Shown here: piece by piece, positions 47,019-58,792 of the stretch | How positions within the stretch are numbered: the stretch's first letter is position 1 | Layout: each line of letters starts with the position of its first letter | Assembly: GCA_963383645.1 (NCBI GenBank) | Contig: OY726557.1 | Coordinates: 149,535,860 to 149,599,859 of the forward strand | Origin: Muscardinus avellanarius | Taxonomy: Eukaryota; Chordata; Mammalia; Rodentia; Gliridae | Direction of reading: 5' to 3' | Length of the DNA: 64,000 nucleotides | Translations under genes and position numbers: made by a program | Notes under the pieces: generated by a model | Databases searched by the model: none | The model's input: the letters and a program-made list of their open reading frames with translations, nothing else | What the model was told of the DNA's origin: nothing

Positions 47019-47981
47019 GATTTCGGAAGTTTGTGCCTTCTCTGGGTTCTTCCCTTGGGTCACTACGACTTCACTTAAGGTGCTGTGGATCTCGAGTCTA
47101 TGGTATCTCAGTTCCCACTACTCCTTTACTGGGTTGTATCACAGAGTCTCAGACCCTGGGAGTCAATCGAGGTTGCTTTAGACCATGGGGGGTGTCAGGT
47201 TGGGCGTTCTCCTATGGTGTAATATCTCTGCCACCACCACTCCCCCACTGGGTTAAGTCCCTGGGAGTACAGTACTGGGATTTCTCCTCTAGGGGCCCCA
47301 ATTTGACTCACTGTTGAGTGCGCAGATGGAGCTGTCGTGGACTCAGTGAATGCGCTGCTGCTGCCGCCGGTAGCAATATGGCGCCGCTGCCGCGCCCTCG
47401 GCCATGAAGCTGGTGTATTTCTTTTATGTTTTTAAACTCCACTCTGGGTCCCTGCAGGGTGCGCTGAGCCCAGCCCCTGGGAGCTTTAGATGCTCCCTGC
47501 ACTGAGAAATCTGCCAAATCCCGCCTGGCTGTTCTGCAGTGGCTCACCTTGGCTCGCTGTCCACCGCTCCTCTCTGGAGCTTGGTAGGCTGTTGAGTGTG
47601 TTGGTCTGGTGCCGTCCGGTGAACTCGCCGCTGCCGCCAGCAGTAAGGCGCTGCTGCCGCGTTCTCGGGCGTGAGGCCAGCGTATCTCCTCTCTGGTTTC
47701 TGAACTCCATTATGAGTTCCTTCCTCTCTGGAGCCTGGTGCTGCAAGGCAAAATGGCACCCACCACTTCACGCTGCGGCTCCGGCTGCAGCACTGTGGTC
47801 TGGTTTCTGGTGTCTCGTTTTTCCAGCCCTCTTTTTCTCTGTCCCTTAAAATTACATTTTTTGTTTCTCTGTTGTTGGTGTTTTCTGGCTATGAAAGGCA
47901 CTGATTTTGTGGTAATAGAGATTGGTTGTTAGTGGGGCTCGTAAGCCCCGTTTTGCTCCGTCGCCATATTCCCAGAAGTCT
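47019..47981 (-). promoter_or_regulatory. LINE-1 5' UTR/promoter, CpG-rich, with internal repeats
   Basis: About 960 bp between the L1 5' end and ORF1. It is the most GC- and CpG-rich stretch of the window. A YY1-type site (AATATGGCGAC on the minus strand, 47,959-47,970) lies about 15 bp inside the 5' end, as expected for an L1 promoter. Two repeat families are visible: blocks near 47,340-47,405 and 47,605-47,680 (offset about 270), and near 47,100-47,160 and 47,210-47,270 (offset about 110-119). This resembles the monomer-built promoters of rodent L1s but is diverged. Confidence 0.75.
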
Positions 47982-48080
47982 ATTCTTCAATTTCTTTCTG
48001 CAGTTTTTTATAATTTTCTTTGTAGTAGTCTTTTAACTCCTTAGTTAGATTTATTTCTAGTTATTTTTGTGGGTTTTTTT
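47982..48080 (-). mobile_element. Right segment of the host LINE-1
   Basis: After the duplication, CTGCAGTTTTTTATAATTTT and CTTTTAACTCCTTAGTTAGA continue the complement of L1 ORF2 across the insertion point at 45,125. The host L1 is 5'-truncated near 48,080. Confidence 0.75.
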
Positions 48081-48224
48081 TCCTTCTTTTTCTCTTTCTT
48101 CCATTCTTCTGTATTGGCTATTTTTATTTAATTTTACAATAAGAATATTCAATTGTAAATGACTGTATTTTCTTCTAAGCCTTTTATAAGAGTACCCCTT
48201 GTGTAACAACAACAAATGTGTGTG

Positions 48225-48275
48225 CTTGTGTATATGTGTGTGTGAGAGAGAGAGTGAGAGTGAGAGAGACAGAAA
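48225..48275. repeat. (GT)n-(GA)n compound repeat
   Basis: Short GT run followed by GAGAGAGAGAGTGAGAG-type sequence. Confidence 0.85.
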
Positions 48276-48934
48276 AATAGTTATTTCTATAACCAGTTTC
48301 AGACAGAATGGTAAAGTAGGTCTTTCAATCATCAATCTACCCCACCCCTGTCTCATCCTTACCAAATTCATGAACGTCCTTTCTGTAAAAATCAAAATGA
48401 CTAGCAGATCTTTCATGGAGCTAGCAGATCTTTCATGGAACTCAAGCTGTAAATTAACTCTCTAATTTATTTTATCACTTATTCTATTAACATTTTTGTG
48501 TAGATCTGTTGTCATACCAGGTTCACCCTTAGTCCTGGGTACACAGCTAAGGCCTGAAACCTGCCCTCCCTCCAGACAAGTAAGGCAAAGATGGGGTAAG
48601 CTGTAGCTGAAATACAAGCTGCAATCTTTTCTGGGAAGAGAGAAAAGAGAAAGTAATTGTGTCCCAGAGAAAGAGAAGGTGGTGAGAAATAATTAATAGA
48701 GAAAGCAGTAGCTGACCCAAGGTAGAGGTGGAGCATCATTCAGTCCCAAAGGAGAGAAAGAAATGAGTCACTGACTGATAACGGTTTAAACTCTTACATA
48801 TCCAAGTTATTTGCATTTAAAAGCAATGAAGCCTAAAGCTACAGGGATGAAAGTAGGCCAGAAGAGGGTCAAGGCTTAATCTGTAGAGTATAATTAGTCA
48901 GCAGAAGCATCACAATTACAGGAAAATGATTTGT

Positions 48935-49010
48935 AACCAAGTTAAAACTATCTAAGATTTTTTTAAATGTGGATGCCCAGACCTAAGCCCAGATTTACTG
49001 AATCAGAATC
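48935..49010. mobile_element. MER5-like hAT fragment
   Basis: TGGATGCCCAGACCTAAGCC then TACTGAATCAGAATCTCAAG match the central MER5A-type consensus. Ends not recognisable. Confidence 0.55.
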
Positions 49011-49110
49011 TCAAGGGGAAAGGGCTTGCAAAACTCTATTGTAAAAAGTTCCTTCTCTGATTTTGATATGCTAACTAACAATTGGTTGTAATTGAGGACT
49101 ATTTTCTTTA

Positions 49111-49298
49111 GCTGAGTATCCTGGCCCACACCTGTAATCCCAGTACTTGGAAGGCTGAGATAAGAATACCTCAGGTTCAAGGCCAGCCTCAGCAAATTAA
49201 GGACACCCTGTTTCCAAATAAAAAATAAAATAGGGTATAATGCCCTGAGTTCAACTCCCAGTTACCCCCCAAACACACACACACACACACACACACAC
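49111..49298 (+). mobile_element. B1-dID SINE with (AC)n tail
   Basis: GCTGAGTATCCTGGCCCACA, shortened right half with GAGTTCAACTCCCAGTTAC and an (AC)n tail at about 49,273-49,298. GACTATTTTCTTTA before and GAACTATTTTCCTTGA after are the target duplication. Confidence 0.87.
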
Positions 49299-49929
49299 GA
49301 ACTATTTTCCTTGATAGAAGTTCCTAAAGCAAAAAGCAGAGCTTGAGGAACCATGCCCTACTCTGTGTTTGTTTCTCGTATCACTGATTCCATAGCACTG
49401 AGCTTACTGGACTTGTTTTATAACCCTTGTGTTTTGTTCCTGGGCTGGGAACACTTGAAAGATAGTAACACTTGGTACTGGGCAGGAGACTGTTACTCAG
49501 TGTTGGTCTTACATAAACTCATGTTTAGTTCAGAGAGCTTTTGGGAAATCTGTGAACATTTCTAAGAAACCTACTATGTACCAAGCACACCACAGAATTA
49601 AAAGAAAGGAGATCTGGGAGAACACTTTGTATAATGTAAAGGTTCCGCATGGTTTTGAGATATTATTGCAGACTGCTGGGTGTTTCTTAGTCCCCCCGAA
49701 AAAGCTCAGTAGGCTGGAGTGTTCCTCTGCCAAGTTCACATTTTCATGTTAATGTAAGCATATTTAAGTCCCATGAAAAGAGACCCTCTTGATTCATACA
49801 TGCTCTTAATTTCTCACCCTCTTCAATTCAAACAGCATTCTAGTTACATGTTTCATTAGTTAATTGCCTGCATAGAGGCATTATGAGAGGGAGTACACAG
49901 GATATAAAGACAATATTGATGTTTTGTTG

Positions 49930-49932
<3 letters not shown>

Positions 49933-49976
<44 letters not shown>
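49933..49976. repeat. (AC)22 microsatellite
   Basis: Uninterrupted AC run of about 44 bases. Confidence 0.95.
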
Positions 49977-50248
49977 CAGCCCTGTTACTTTAAAAACACC
50001 ATCCATATAAACTGCTGTTTTCTTCCTTCAGGACACTGGATTTCATTTTGAAGACATCACTGTTCCTACTTTCAATTCAGAGAAAATTTATTAAATTTCA
50101 CTATTTGAAAAAGGCTTACTTCCAGAGAAAAACACACTACGGAGTGCCTGTTTTCTCCACAATGGAGATGCCTATTGATGTTGAGGGAGGTGGAGTGCCT
50201 CTCCTGGCTTCACCAGGTGGTGCAAGCTCATTTTTTCCAAGCACTTAC

Positions 50249-50674
50249 TGTGTGGTGTTCTCAGGTGGTGAAGATTCCATTCCCCATCTCAGGAACTCAG
50301 GATCGGTGGGGTCCTTGGCTTCCATGATAAAAAGAATTAAGCATGTTCCAGAGACAAAGACAGAGGTTTATGTAGGAAAGTGAATGATACATGCTCAAGG
50401 GAGAATGCAAGCTCTTTCAAGAGGGAGAGAGCAACTCTGGTGTCTCCCAGTTATTCCTTTATAGGAGACCCCGTGAAGGGTGGGTAGGGACACACAGCAG
50501 GAGTAGAAGTCTGGACTTCCTCAGAATCCTCAAGTCTTCAGCATTGGTGGGTGGTGGCTGGGTGGCACCTGAATTTGACCTCCTTTATGGATCCTTTGTT
50601 TACCAAGCATCTCAGGTGGGGAGAGAGGCCATTATGTTTAAGGGTGTGGGTTATTGAGGCTTCTGACTAAAACA
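50249..50674 (-). mobile_element. Solo LTR, ERV1-like, antisense to PDGFD
   Basis: A 426-bp unit with TG...CA ends and a 4-bp duplication TTAC at 50,245-50,248 and 50,675-50,678. Read on the minus strand it starts TGTTTTAGTCAGAAGCC. It has a TATA-like box (CTCCTATAAAGGAA), a downstream CTCTCTCCCTCTTG stretch, a weak polyadenylation motif (ACATAAACC) and an end at GAGAACACCACACA. This order is typical of a retroviral LTR, and a 4-bp duplication fits gamma/ERV1-type integration. No internal gene is present, so it is the product of LTR-LTR recombination. Family not named. Confidence 0.72.
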
Positions 50675-50904
50675 TTACATACCCTGTAAGGTGAAGTTAA
50701 GGATTATGAGGTGCCTAGATTTTAAAACTATATATTTCCCTTTCTTTCTCAGTTTATCTTCTTTTTACCTAATAATTTATTTCTCCTGCCCTGTCAACCC
50801 TCTTTCTGCAGTTCTCATAATTCCCTAGTATCTCATTTGATAACTCCTCAATGCAGTTCAGTTTTGGACCACCTCATTTGGACTGGTGGCCTTAGCAACC
50901 AGGT

Positions 50905-51124
50905 GTCTGTGTGTGGGGGTGGGAGAAGGGTAATGGAGATTGAACCCAGGGGCATTCTACCTCTGAGCTACACCCTCAGCCCTGTTTTATTTTGTATTTT
51001 GAAATAGAGTCTTACTAAGTTGTGAAGGGCCTCACTAAATTTCTGAGGCTGGTTACAAACCTGTGATCCTCCTTCCTCAGCCCTTCAAGTACTGAGATTA
51101 CAAGGATATGCCACCAAGCCTGGC
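50905..51124 (-). mobile_element. Type A SINE
   Basis: AATGGAGATTGAACCCAGGG, CTACCTCTGAGCTACACCCT and GTACTGAGATTACAAGGATA. Confidence 0.88.
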
Positions 51125-51602
51125 ACAACCAAATTTCATAGAAATCTCCAAACAGAACAGATCCCCAAAACAAAAATAATAAGTAACAGTCCTAGTCCTA
51201 TGCTGCTTTTATAAAGAGGGGTCATTCTAGATACACTCAGTATAATCTTTTAAAATATAATCAAAATAGAAAAAAGAAATATATGTAGCACTTGACTTAT
51301 CTATTTATGCTCACATTGCTATTCAAGGGGTTATTGTGGAGACTTGCTGTATGCTTGGTATGGGGAGACTCAGGGACACAGCCCAGCTTTTGAGAAAGAG
51401 TTAAAATAATACTTAACAGTATATCAGGATGAAACACAGATTATGGTAAGTGCAGAAGAATGTTATAGTCACTCATAGGGGTGGACAGAATTGGCTTTAT
51501 TGGAGGAGGGGTTGAGTACTTCAGTAAAGGTAGCATGGCTTCAGGGGACTTTGATATCCCACCATCATCAGTCCCCATCTCCTGTGCTACAGTTTGGGCC
51601 CT

Positions 51603-51795
51603 AGAAGAGAACTTGGTACATATCTGTAATCTCAAAACTTGGGAGTTTGAAATAGGACGATCGCAGGATAGAGGCCAGCTGTGTGCGGGACCTTAGTGAG
51701 AACTGTTTCAAAAAGTAAAATTAGGCTAGGAGCATAGTTTAAAGGTAGAATGCCCTTGGGTTCAATCTTCAGTACCTGCACTCCTCCCCCCCAAG
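51603..51795 (+). mobile_element. Old B1-dID-type SINE
   Basis: ACTTGGTACATATCTGTAAT, GGAGCATAGTTTAAAGGTAG and GGGTTCAATCTTCAGTACCT; C-rich tail. Confidence 0.82.
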
Positions 51796-52487
51796 AAACA
51801 ACCTTGGGAACAAGGATACAGGAAAAGTGCTGACATTTTTATTCATTAATGAGCAACTCACTTTTTACCTCCTTAATCTTTCTCAATGAGCTACTTTTCT
51901 TCTATTTGTCTGCGTATGACTGCCAGAATCTCTTCTGTGGGAAATAACCAAAAATCAACTTAGTGCTTTGTTTTTCAGTCTTCAGGATTGACATTCAATT
52001 TCTCTTTCCATAGAAGCCTAAGGACCTTGCTAAGGCTCCATGCAAACAGCTGTCATTCTACCCCCTAAAAAAAAAGACAGAAAAACAGCTCTGTGGCTCC
52101 CCATTATCTTGATAGAATCCAAACAGGAATATGACAGTAGAGTATTTGGTGGCTTATTCTTATTGCTGTTTAACTCAGTCTTTTACTTTGTCTTTCAACT
52201 ACCTTGTGCTTCACATACTTCTAAGAACAGGTGCAGCATGGTCACAGCTGTTACAAATTAATGATAGTTCCCTTGCTTAGAGGAGTCTCTATAAAAAATC
52301 TGGATTTTTGAAAACAGGCTCTGCTGTTTACTAATTGTGGAAGCATCAGCAAGGCCCTCCAGCTAGACAAACCTGAGTTTTTCCATAGTTAAACCACAAA
52401 AATTAGTGAGTTACAGAGTCCGTAAGCCAGAGATACAGATGTTGACATATCGTAGGTGTTGGACTATTACCTACCTACTTCAGATCT

Positions 52488-52515
52488 TGCTTCCTTCCTT
52501 CCTTCCTCCCTTTCT

Positions 52516-52579
<64 letters not shown>

Positions 52580-52590
52580 TCACTTTCTTC
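52488..52590. repeat. (CTTT)n polypyrimidine tract
   Basis: (CTTC)n leads into about 18 CTTT units, all pyrimidine on the plus strand. The mirror symmetry makes it a candidate triplex (H-DNA) sequence and a likely hypervariable tetranucleotide repeat. Confidence 0.95.
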
Positions 52591-53446
52591 TTTCAAAATT
52601 ACTTTCCAAGCTTCACCTCTTAAGTTGGGGTATCCATGACCCCATAATTAGAAGTAACTACTTTCTCCTCTGTATACCACATATGTGTTCTACTATGCAT
52701 CTATAAAAATTTATGATGATTTCTTGTTTATATGTTAGCCTGACCTTAAAATTACACAAAGGAAGGGTCTTCTCATACTTGTTTCTGCTTACTAGCCCCA
52801 ATGAAACTCCTTGCTCATAATTGACACTCACAGCACTTATGTTGGTCAAATGAATGAATTGCTATTGCCAGACAAGTTAGCTTTGGTGTTAGCCATTTGA
52901 CATTGACCATTCCTTGAAGGAAGACAGATAATAGCCTGAAGCAATCTTTAGAATTCTCCGCACAGTATCCTCTGTTGCAGTTGAAAACACTATAGCCCAT
53001 AAAATGAAAGTGTTATATCCACATTGGTGCTGCTAGAGAGTGACTTCTGGGTAAATGGTTTTTCTCCTTAGTATTAACTTGTGTTGATATTTATATCTGT
53101 TCAATTTATCTCCCATCATTTTCTTATAATTAGATGTAAACCTACCATTAACATATTCTCAGCAAGTAGATATGGGGTGCCTGTCGTGGGGAGATAGTAC
53201 ATTAGCTTACTTGTATTTTTTGTCAAATTTCCATAAAACTCAGCTTCAAAATCTTATTTTCTAATGTCATGTGGCCAGGATATTAACTGTTATATTGGTA
53301 CTCATTCTTAGTTTAGTCTCCTTGCAAATGCCTTTTCCATAGAGCTAAAAGAGGTAGAGTAAAAAGGAGAGTGAGATTAGAGGCTCCTCCTGCTCTTCAA
53401 CATGTTTCTCTAGCAGTGGCTCTAACTAGTGATGATATTGTGTAAA

Positions 53447-53465
53447 CACACACACACACACACAC
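53447..53465. repeat. (AC)n short microsatellite
   Basis: About nine AC units. Confidence 0.9.
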
Positions 53466-54799
53466 TCATCTCAAGATAATGGGCAAGAGAAAGAGGTGCT
53501 ACTGGCCTCTAGTGGGTGGAAATCTGGAACGCTAGTCAATGTTCTACATTGTAAAGGACACACCACCTTCCCAACTCATCAAAGAATTGTTCAATCTAAA
53601 GTGTAAATAGTGCTGAGTTTCAGAAGCCCTTCTCTGAGCCATGTATACACATTTTTATTCCCTTTTAATTCCTGGTATACTTTAGAGACAGAGGCTTAAG
53701 GGAAAATAGAGGCAACAAAGGAGCTATTAGGACTTAAATAAGGAAGTATTAGACAAGAGGATGTAATGTAGGAGAAAATCAAAGAAAAATTTGTGTAAGT
53801 CACAATCCCCCTTTGACCCTCCCTTGGTCCACAGTAAACATGCACTGTGCTCTGTAATTATGTAATAAATATTCTCAAATCAGGCAATATGAAATGGACA
53901 TAATTAGCAGTATACCTGGGGGTGTGGTTCATATTACAGCTAAAATATTATTTGCTGATAAATAATTGTGAAATAAGAAACAGCTTTACAGAGAGAAAAT
54001 TTCATAGTACATTTAAATTTCTCATATATATGAAATAGAATAATAATACTTATACAAAGATAATACCCAGGTGCTTAGGTTTTTTGCAATTGCTTGAAAT
54101 TTACAATAAATTGTCATCTAGCTATGTATTCTATTTAAGGAGGTGTGTGTGTATGTGTCTGTGTGCCATACCTGAGATTAGTACAAATTAACATTTATTC
54201 TAATGTACAGTCTCAAATATTTATTTTCTTTATCACCATTGCTTCTAATCCATTTCACATAAATTGCAACATACGAGAAAATTCATTTTAATAAATGACC
54301 ACAGGCCAAATGATTGCTTTTAAAAATATGAAGAAATTATATGTTTATGAATGGTTAAAAGGAAAGGTTGATAATATAAAATTTATAACAATAAATAAAA
54401 ATACAAAGGTTTATTTCTCCCATCACCTTTTTAAGAGGTACTAGTTTGGTATTGAATATACACATTTCAAGATACATCATAAAAGAGAATAAACCATTAA
54501 CTACTTTTAATACACTTTCTTCAGAGCTGATACCTTAAGAGAGTTTAGGATAATAAACTACAAATGTGATTTTCATAAAGTATTTCCTAGGCAAACAAAA
54601 AGATTTAAAAACTAAATGATGTTTTAAAAATAAAAGCAAAGCAATGATTGAAACGATAAACATAAAATCAACACTTGACATGAGTATATTCATAATAGAA
54701 GACAGATGCTCAGTTAAAACACACACTACTCTTAAAAGCAAAATGAAAAGCTCTAGTGAGTCATCCACTGCACTCTCCATCATTGCAGTGGGGTAGATT

Positions 54800-55420
54800 T
54801 CTTTCTGCAGGTATATCTTTGAATACTTTGTCCACTCTTGTGTGAAATGACTTACAGGATGGCTATTCCACTGCTTCTATTGTGCAGCCATTCCACAATT
54901 TAATAGATATCACTATTGGGAAAACTTTGTAGATACGGAGCCTACATTTTCCCTTATTCAATTTCATGCCCTGACTTCTTGTTATACCCTTAGGGAGCAT
55001 CATAAACAATCCTTTCCCTTCATGGCGATGCACTTTGAATTCCTAAAAGTTTGCATCATATGCCCTAAATCAGTTTCTGAAAAAAACATTACACATACCG
55101 TTCAACTAGTATCTAATTCCTTAGTCAATAAACAGTATATTTTTTGTGTAATCTCCTTCATTTGTAATTTTCCCAGCCTGTTAATCAATCAGTTCTTCCC
55201 TAAATCCTCTCTTTTGTCAACATCTTCTATTAATTTACTTGACAAATGACTTGGTATCTTGATTCCCATCTTATCACTGCACTGCACAGATAAGAATTGA
55301 TTTCTGGTTTCAGACTATAGTACTTTTAAGTTTTGAGATATTTTAATGTTTGCATCGTAGCTTTTCATCACTTGCTATATTTCAGAGAATGTATTCTTTT
55401 GAAATCTCAGGTAAAGCAGT
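54800..55420 (-). mobile_element. Ancient CR1/L3-like LINE fragment, antisense
   Basis: Order and spacing of blocks match the reversed CR1/L3 3' region as remembered: GGCTATTCCACTGC, CCATTCCACAATTTA, GACTTCTTGTTATACCC, then AAACAATCCTTTCCCTTCAT and TTGTCAACATCTTC. Strongly decayed; a profile search is needed. Confidence 0.5.
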
Positions 55421-56508
55421 TATATTTCTAGATCCAGTGATAGCAAATAAGTGAAAATAACTTTTTCTTAGAACTTGTCTACTCCCTGCAACAGCATATC
55501 TGATATATTGCAGTAGCCACTTTGCATCTATTACTGACACCTAGAGAAGGTGTTTCACTGATTTCTTTCTTCTCAACTCTCACACGATCTCTATCTCATG
55601 TAATAACATTCTTCATCCAAAAAATGTCTAAAGTACTTCATTAAACCTCCCCCATAAGAATCCTGAATATGCATACTATATAAGATATGGAATTTACTGA
55701 AAGACCTTTATCAGACAAGTTATTTCCCTGGTCTGGAGTGTGCAATATGTACAATTAACACAGACATCATTTCTGTATCTTTCAGATTAATTAAGCATAA
55801 TCACTGGTGTCAGGAAAACTACTTTGTTTTATGTTCCTAACTCTTTATTTGTAAATCTAAATGTTTTCTGTCTTCTAAGATGATCTTTTGTTTTCATGAT
55901 ATTCAGGTTTAGAGAGTTCTTCATCTCCAGAACTATTCTTATTTTGAAAAATCTGTTTTTATCTGAATATTTTATTTCTATTAGAATCTCTACATTTCAT
56001 CTTAAAACAAATGTGGCAATTAGTTAAATTTTTAAAGACTTTGACATTGTTAGCAGAATTGAACTTATGAGAATCATTGCCATGTCTTAAATTGCAATAT
56101 TAAAAGCTCCTAAAGGGGAAGCTCTGATATGTCAAAGGACTGAAACATAGAAAAAATATTCTTTTCACACAACCTTAAAATAACTGAATTAGTCACCTGC
56201 TACCTGACCTTCTTAGCATTCATGTTAGAGTGATATCACAACAGTTTACCAAGAAGAAAAACACTTTGAGATAAAACTAAATGTTAACTGTGGTTTTGCT
56301 GCAAAAAAGTGGCTTTGTAGAACCTTTAGTTGTCACACATTTAGAAATGTGTGAAGAATAGAAATAATATTAATTCTTAAGCCAACCTTTGACTTCAAAT
56401 CATCTGTATGCAGTGAGTTGAGTTACCCACCTAGACATAACAGTCTTTGAATTATTAAACTCTCAGATGATATATATTGGTATGAGGGGATGAACACTGA
56501 GGCATGTT

Positions 56509-56646
56509 GCTGTTGTTGTTTTAAACAGGATTTCACTAGGTTGTTCCAAATTTTGCTAATTTTCTGATGCTAATCTTGAACCTATAATCTTCCTATCTCA
56601 GCATCCCAAATACTGAGAATACAAGCATGCACCACCATGCCTAACT
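56509..56646 (-). mobile_element. B1-like SINE, left monomer only
   Basis: AAACAGGATTTCACTAGGTT, CATCCCAAATACTGAGAATA and CATGCACCACCATGCC; old. Confidence 0.78.
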
Positions 56647-57202
56647 TATATAATTGATCTTTATTAAGAACTTAAAAGTGACAAGTATCACATCATCTTC
56701 TAAGAGCCCATTAATTCAAGTCTTTATTTAGATCATAATATATTCCAGGCACTATTCTGGTTGCTGTAGAAGACTGGAAGTTAATAGAAAAAGTGTCAAA
56801 GTCTCTACGTCCTTTGGGAACCCTGTGGAGGAAGCACTCATATCAGACCCATCAATGCCTCTCAAAGGAGTGATTTCATTCATGTTCTAAGCAATGACAT
56901 GGAGTTAGCCAAATGGGAAAGAGTTGGGAGAACTTCCAATGCAAAGACAGCAGTGTATGCAAATTTAAAAGAGCTGATACAGCATGCAATAATTCTAAAA
57001 GCCTAGGGTCTGAGTGAGTGACTGGCTGGAAATGATGCTGGAAAAGACAGGAGCCAGATCATGAAAGTTTTAATGTATTAATTGAAGGACTACAAGCTCT
57101 GCAGAGCCTGTAAGGGATTTAAACCTTTGATTATTATGTGGATAACTTATCTATTTGTGTTTGGATTTTGCTTTTGAAGAATAGTGAGGGACAGATTGAA
57201 GT

Positions 57203-57211
57203 GGGGGGGGG
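57203..57211 (+). repeat. (G)9 run
   Basis: Nine consecutive G in otherwise unremarkable sequence. Confidence 0.85.
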
Positions 57212-57297
57212 ATGGAAGAAGATTCCTTAGGATACTATTATAATAATTCAGAAGACATGTGATCCGTAACAATCACAGAACAAGTTTAAAGACAATG

Positions 57298-57518
57298 TAT
57301 TTGTTTGTTTGTTTTGTATTGTGGTGCTAGGGATTGAACCCGAGGGCATTCTACCTCCGAGCCACATCCCCAGCCCTATTTTATTTTTTTATTTAGAAAC
57401 AGGTCTCACAACATTGCTGAGAGTCTTGCTAAATTTCCAAGGCTGGCTTTGAACCTGTGATCTGCCTGTCTCGGCCTCCCAAATACTGGCATTACAGTCA
57501 TGTGCCACCATGCCAGGC
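57298..57518 (-). mobile_element. Type A SINE with (TTTG)n tail side
   Basis: GGTGCTAGGGATTGAACCCG, ACCTCCGAGCCACATCCCCA, CCTCCCAAATACTGGCATTA, ending CCATGCCAGGCC. Confidence 0.9.
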
Positions 57519-58792
57519 CAGAGACACAGTTTTGAAGGATTAAAAAGTATAATCAGATGAAGGTAGTGACTAATTTGGAGCTATTTTGGCATGACTTCTA
57601 ATGTCTGACACACTATTAGGTGAAAGTGATGGTATTTTTCTAGGAAGAGGAATACAGGACAATGAGCAGGTTTTGTGGAAATTTAATGAGTAATAAATTT
57701 CAACATGTTGAGTTTGAGGAGAACTGTGGGTCATCAGATGGGAAGTATCCAGGGGTTAATTTTGCAGAATGATCTGATTGTCAGCAAAGATTTTCTAATA
57801 TAGAATATGGAGTCATATTTGTACATATTCGTGTATAAATAGTTGCAGAAGCCAGGTAATTCAGTAAGTTTACTCAAGTGCCAAGTACTGAGTTTCAGAA
57901 TCCTGGGAAACATTGATATTGTAAAAAGGTGTTAAAAGAAGGGAATGTGAAGAGGAAATAAGATTAATAGAAAGAGAAAACCAGAATATATTATCACAAA
58001 AGCCAAGGGAAGAAAAGAAGTAGGGTCGTATGACTTGCTTTGTTAAGAGGTTTTTTTCAGTAGATCGGGAAAGCAAGAGCCATGCTACTATGGGGTAAAG
58101 AATGAATCAAAAGTTGAGTAAATGAGATACTTGTTTGTAATGGAACACTGACTTAAAGAAATGGTACTTAGAAAAAAGATTAGAATTGAAAAATGTTTTT
58201 TCAAGATTCTAAAGACAAATCTTTTTTCTGTAAATTTCAAGGGACAAACAGGGGATGCAGAGGAAAGTTCAAACAGATGCAGAGGAAAGTAAGATAATAT
58301 AGGATTCTGGGTCCATAATTTTTTTTTCAGCTGAAATCCAGGTAAAAGAGTTAAAATGCTATGGACTGAAATGCCCCAAGCCCTTTGTATGGTAAATACC
58401 ACAGTACATCTAGATGGTCAAGGAGTACTGATAAGAAGAAATTGAAGTGATGGTTTGTGAGATCCCTAAAATCAATTTGAAAACTGATAACATGGAATAT
58501 GGAGGTATTAAGTGTCTAAAGGGCTCAATGAAGTCGAACAGAGAATCGATAGCAGCCAGAGAAATCAAAGGCTTGCGAGGATGTGGAGGATATGATTTCC
58601 GAGTCCACTATGTATCTAAGATCCTCGGAGGGACTTGACAAAGTGAAGTATAGAAAAGGCCACTAGATTCACAAGAGTCAAACGACTAAAAATAGAAGGT
58701 GTTCCTCAGGGCCAGCGACATGGACTCTGAACACAGCCATGCTGGTGGTAAGAGGAGGTGGAGATGAACACAAGAACCCTGAGGCCATGTGG

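Larger units (their letters stand above)
45126..47981 (-). mobile_element. Rearranged LINE-1 with complete-looking 5' end, inserted in an older L1
   Basis: A 2.86-kb block lies between 16-17-bp direct repeats. On the minus strand it starts at about 47,981 with a YY1-like motif (complement of TCGCCATATT) and a CpG-rich 5' UTR. ORF1 (47,018 to 45,881) follows. Instead of ORF2 there is an opposite-strand L1 fragment (about 45,175-45,878). The block ends in T10-G9 at 45,122-45,140, T being expected from a poly-A tail. A young SINE lies in ORF1. It cannot move on its own because ORF2 is absent and ORF1 is broken. How the inverted segment arose is not settled. Confidence 0.75.

Noticed and set aside
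46170..47063. A 297-codon open frame that looks like an intact protein gene
   Set aside because: It is L1 ORF1 followed by in-frame translation of a SINE, with a GTG as the apparent start. Annotated as a broken ORF1.
47340..47405. CpG island promoter of a host gene
   Set aside because: It lies inside the L1 5' UTR, next to ORF1 in the right orientation, with no host exon nearby.
47033..47932. Several open frames of 60-120 codons on both strands
   Set aside because: GC-rich L1 5' UTR; frames are long by composition. No family match and strong overlap between strands.
50048..50383. 111-codon open frame
   Set aside because: Starts in unremarkable intron and ends inside the solo LTR; no domain.
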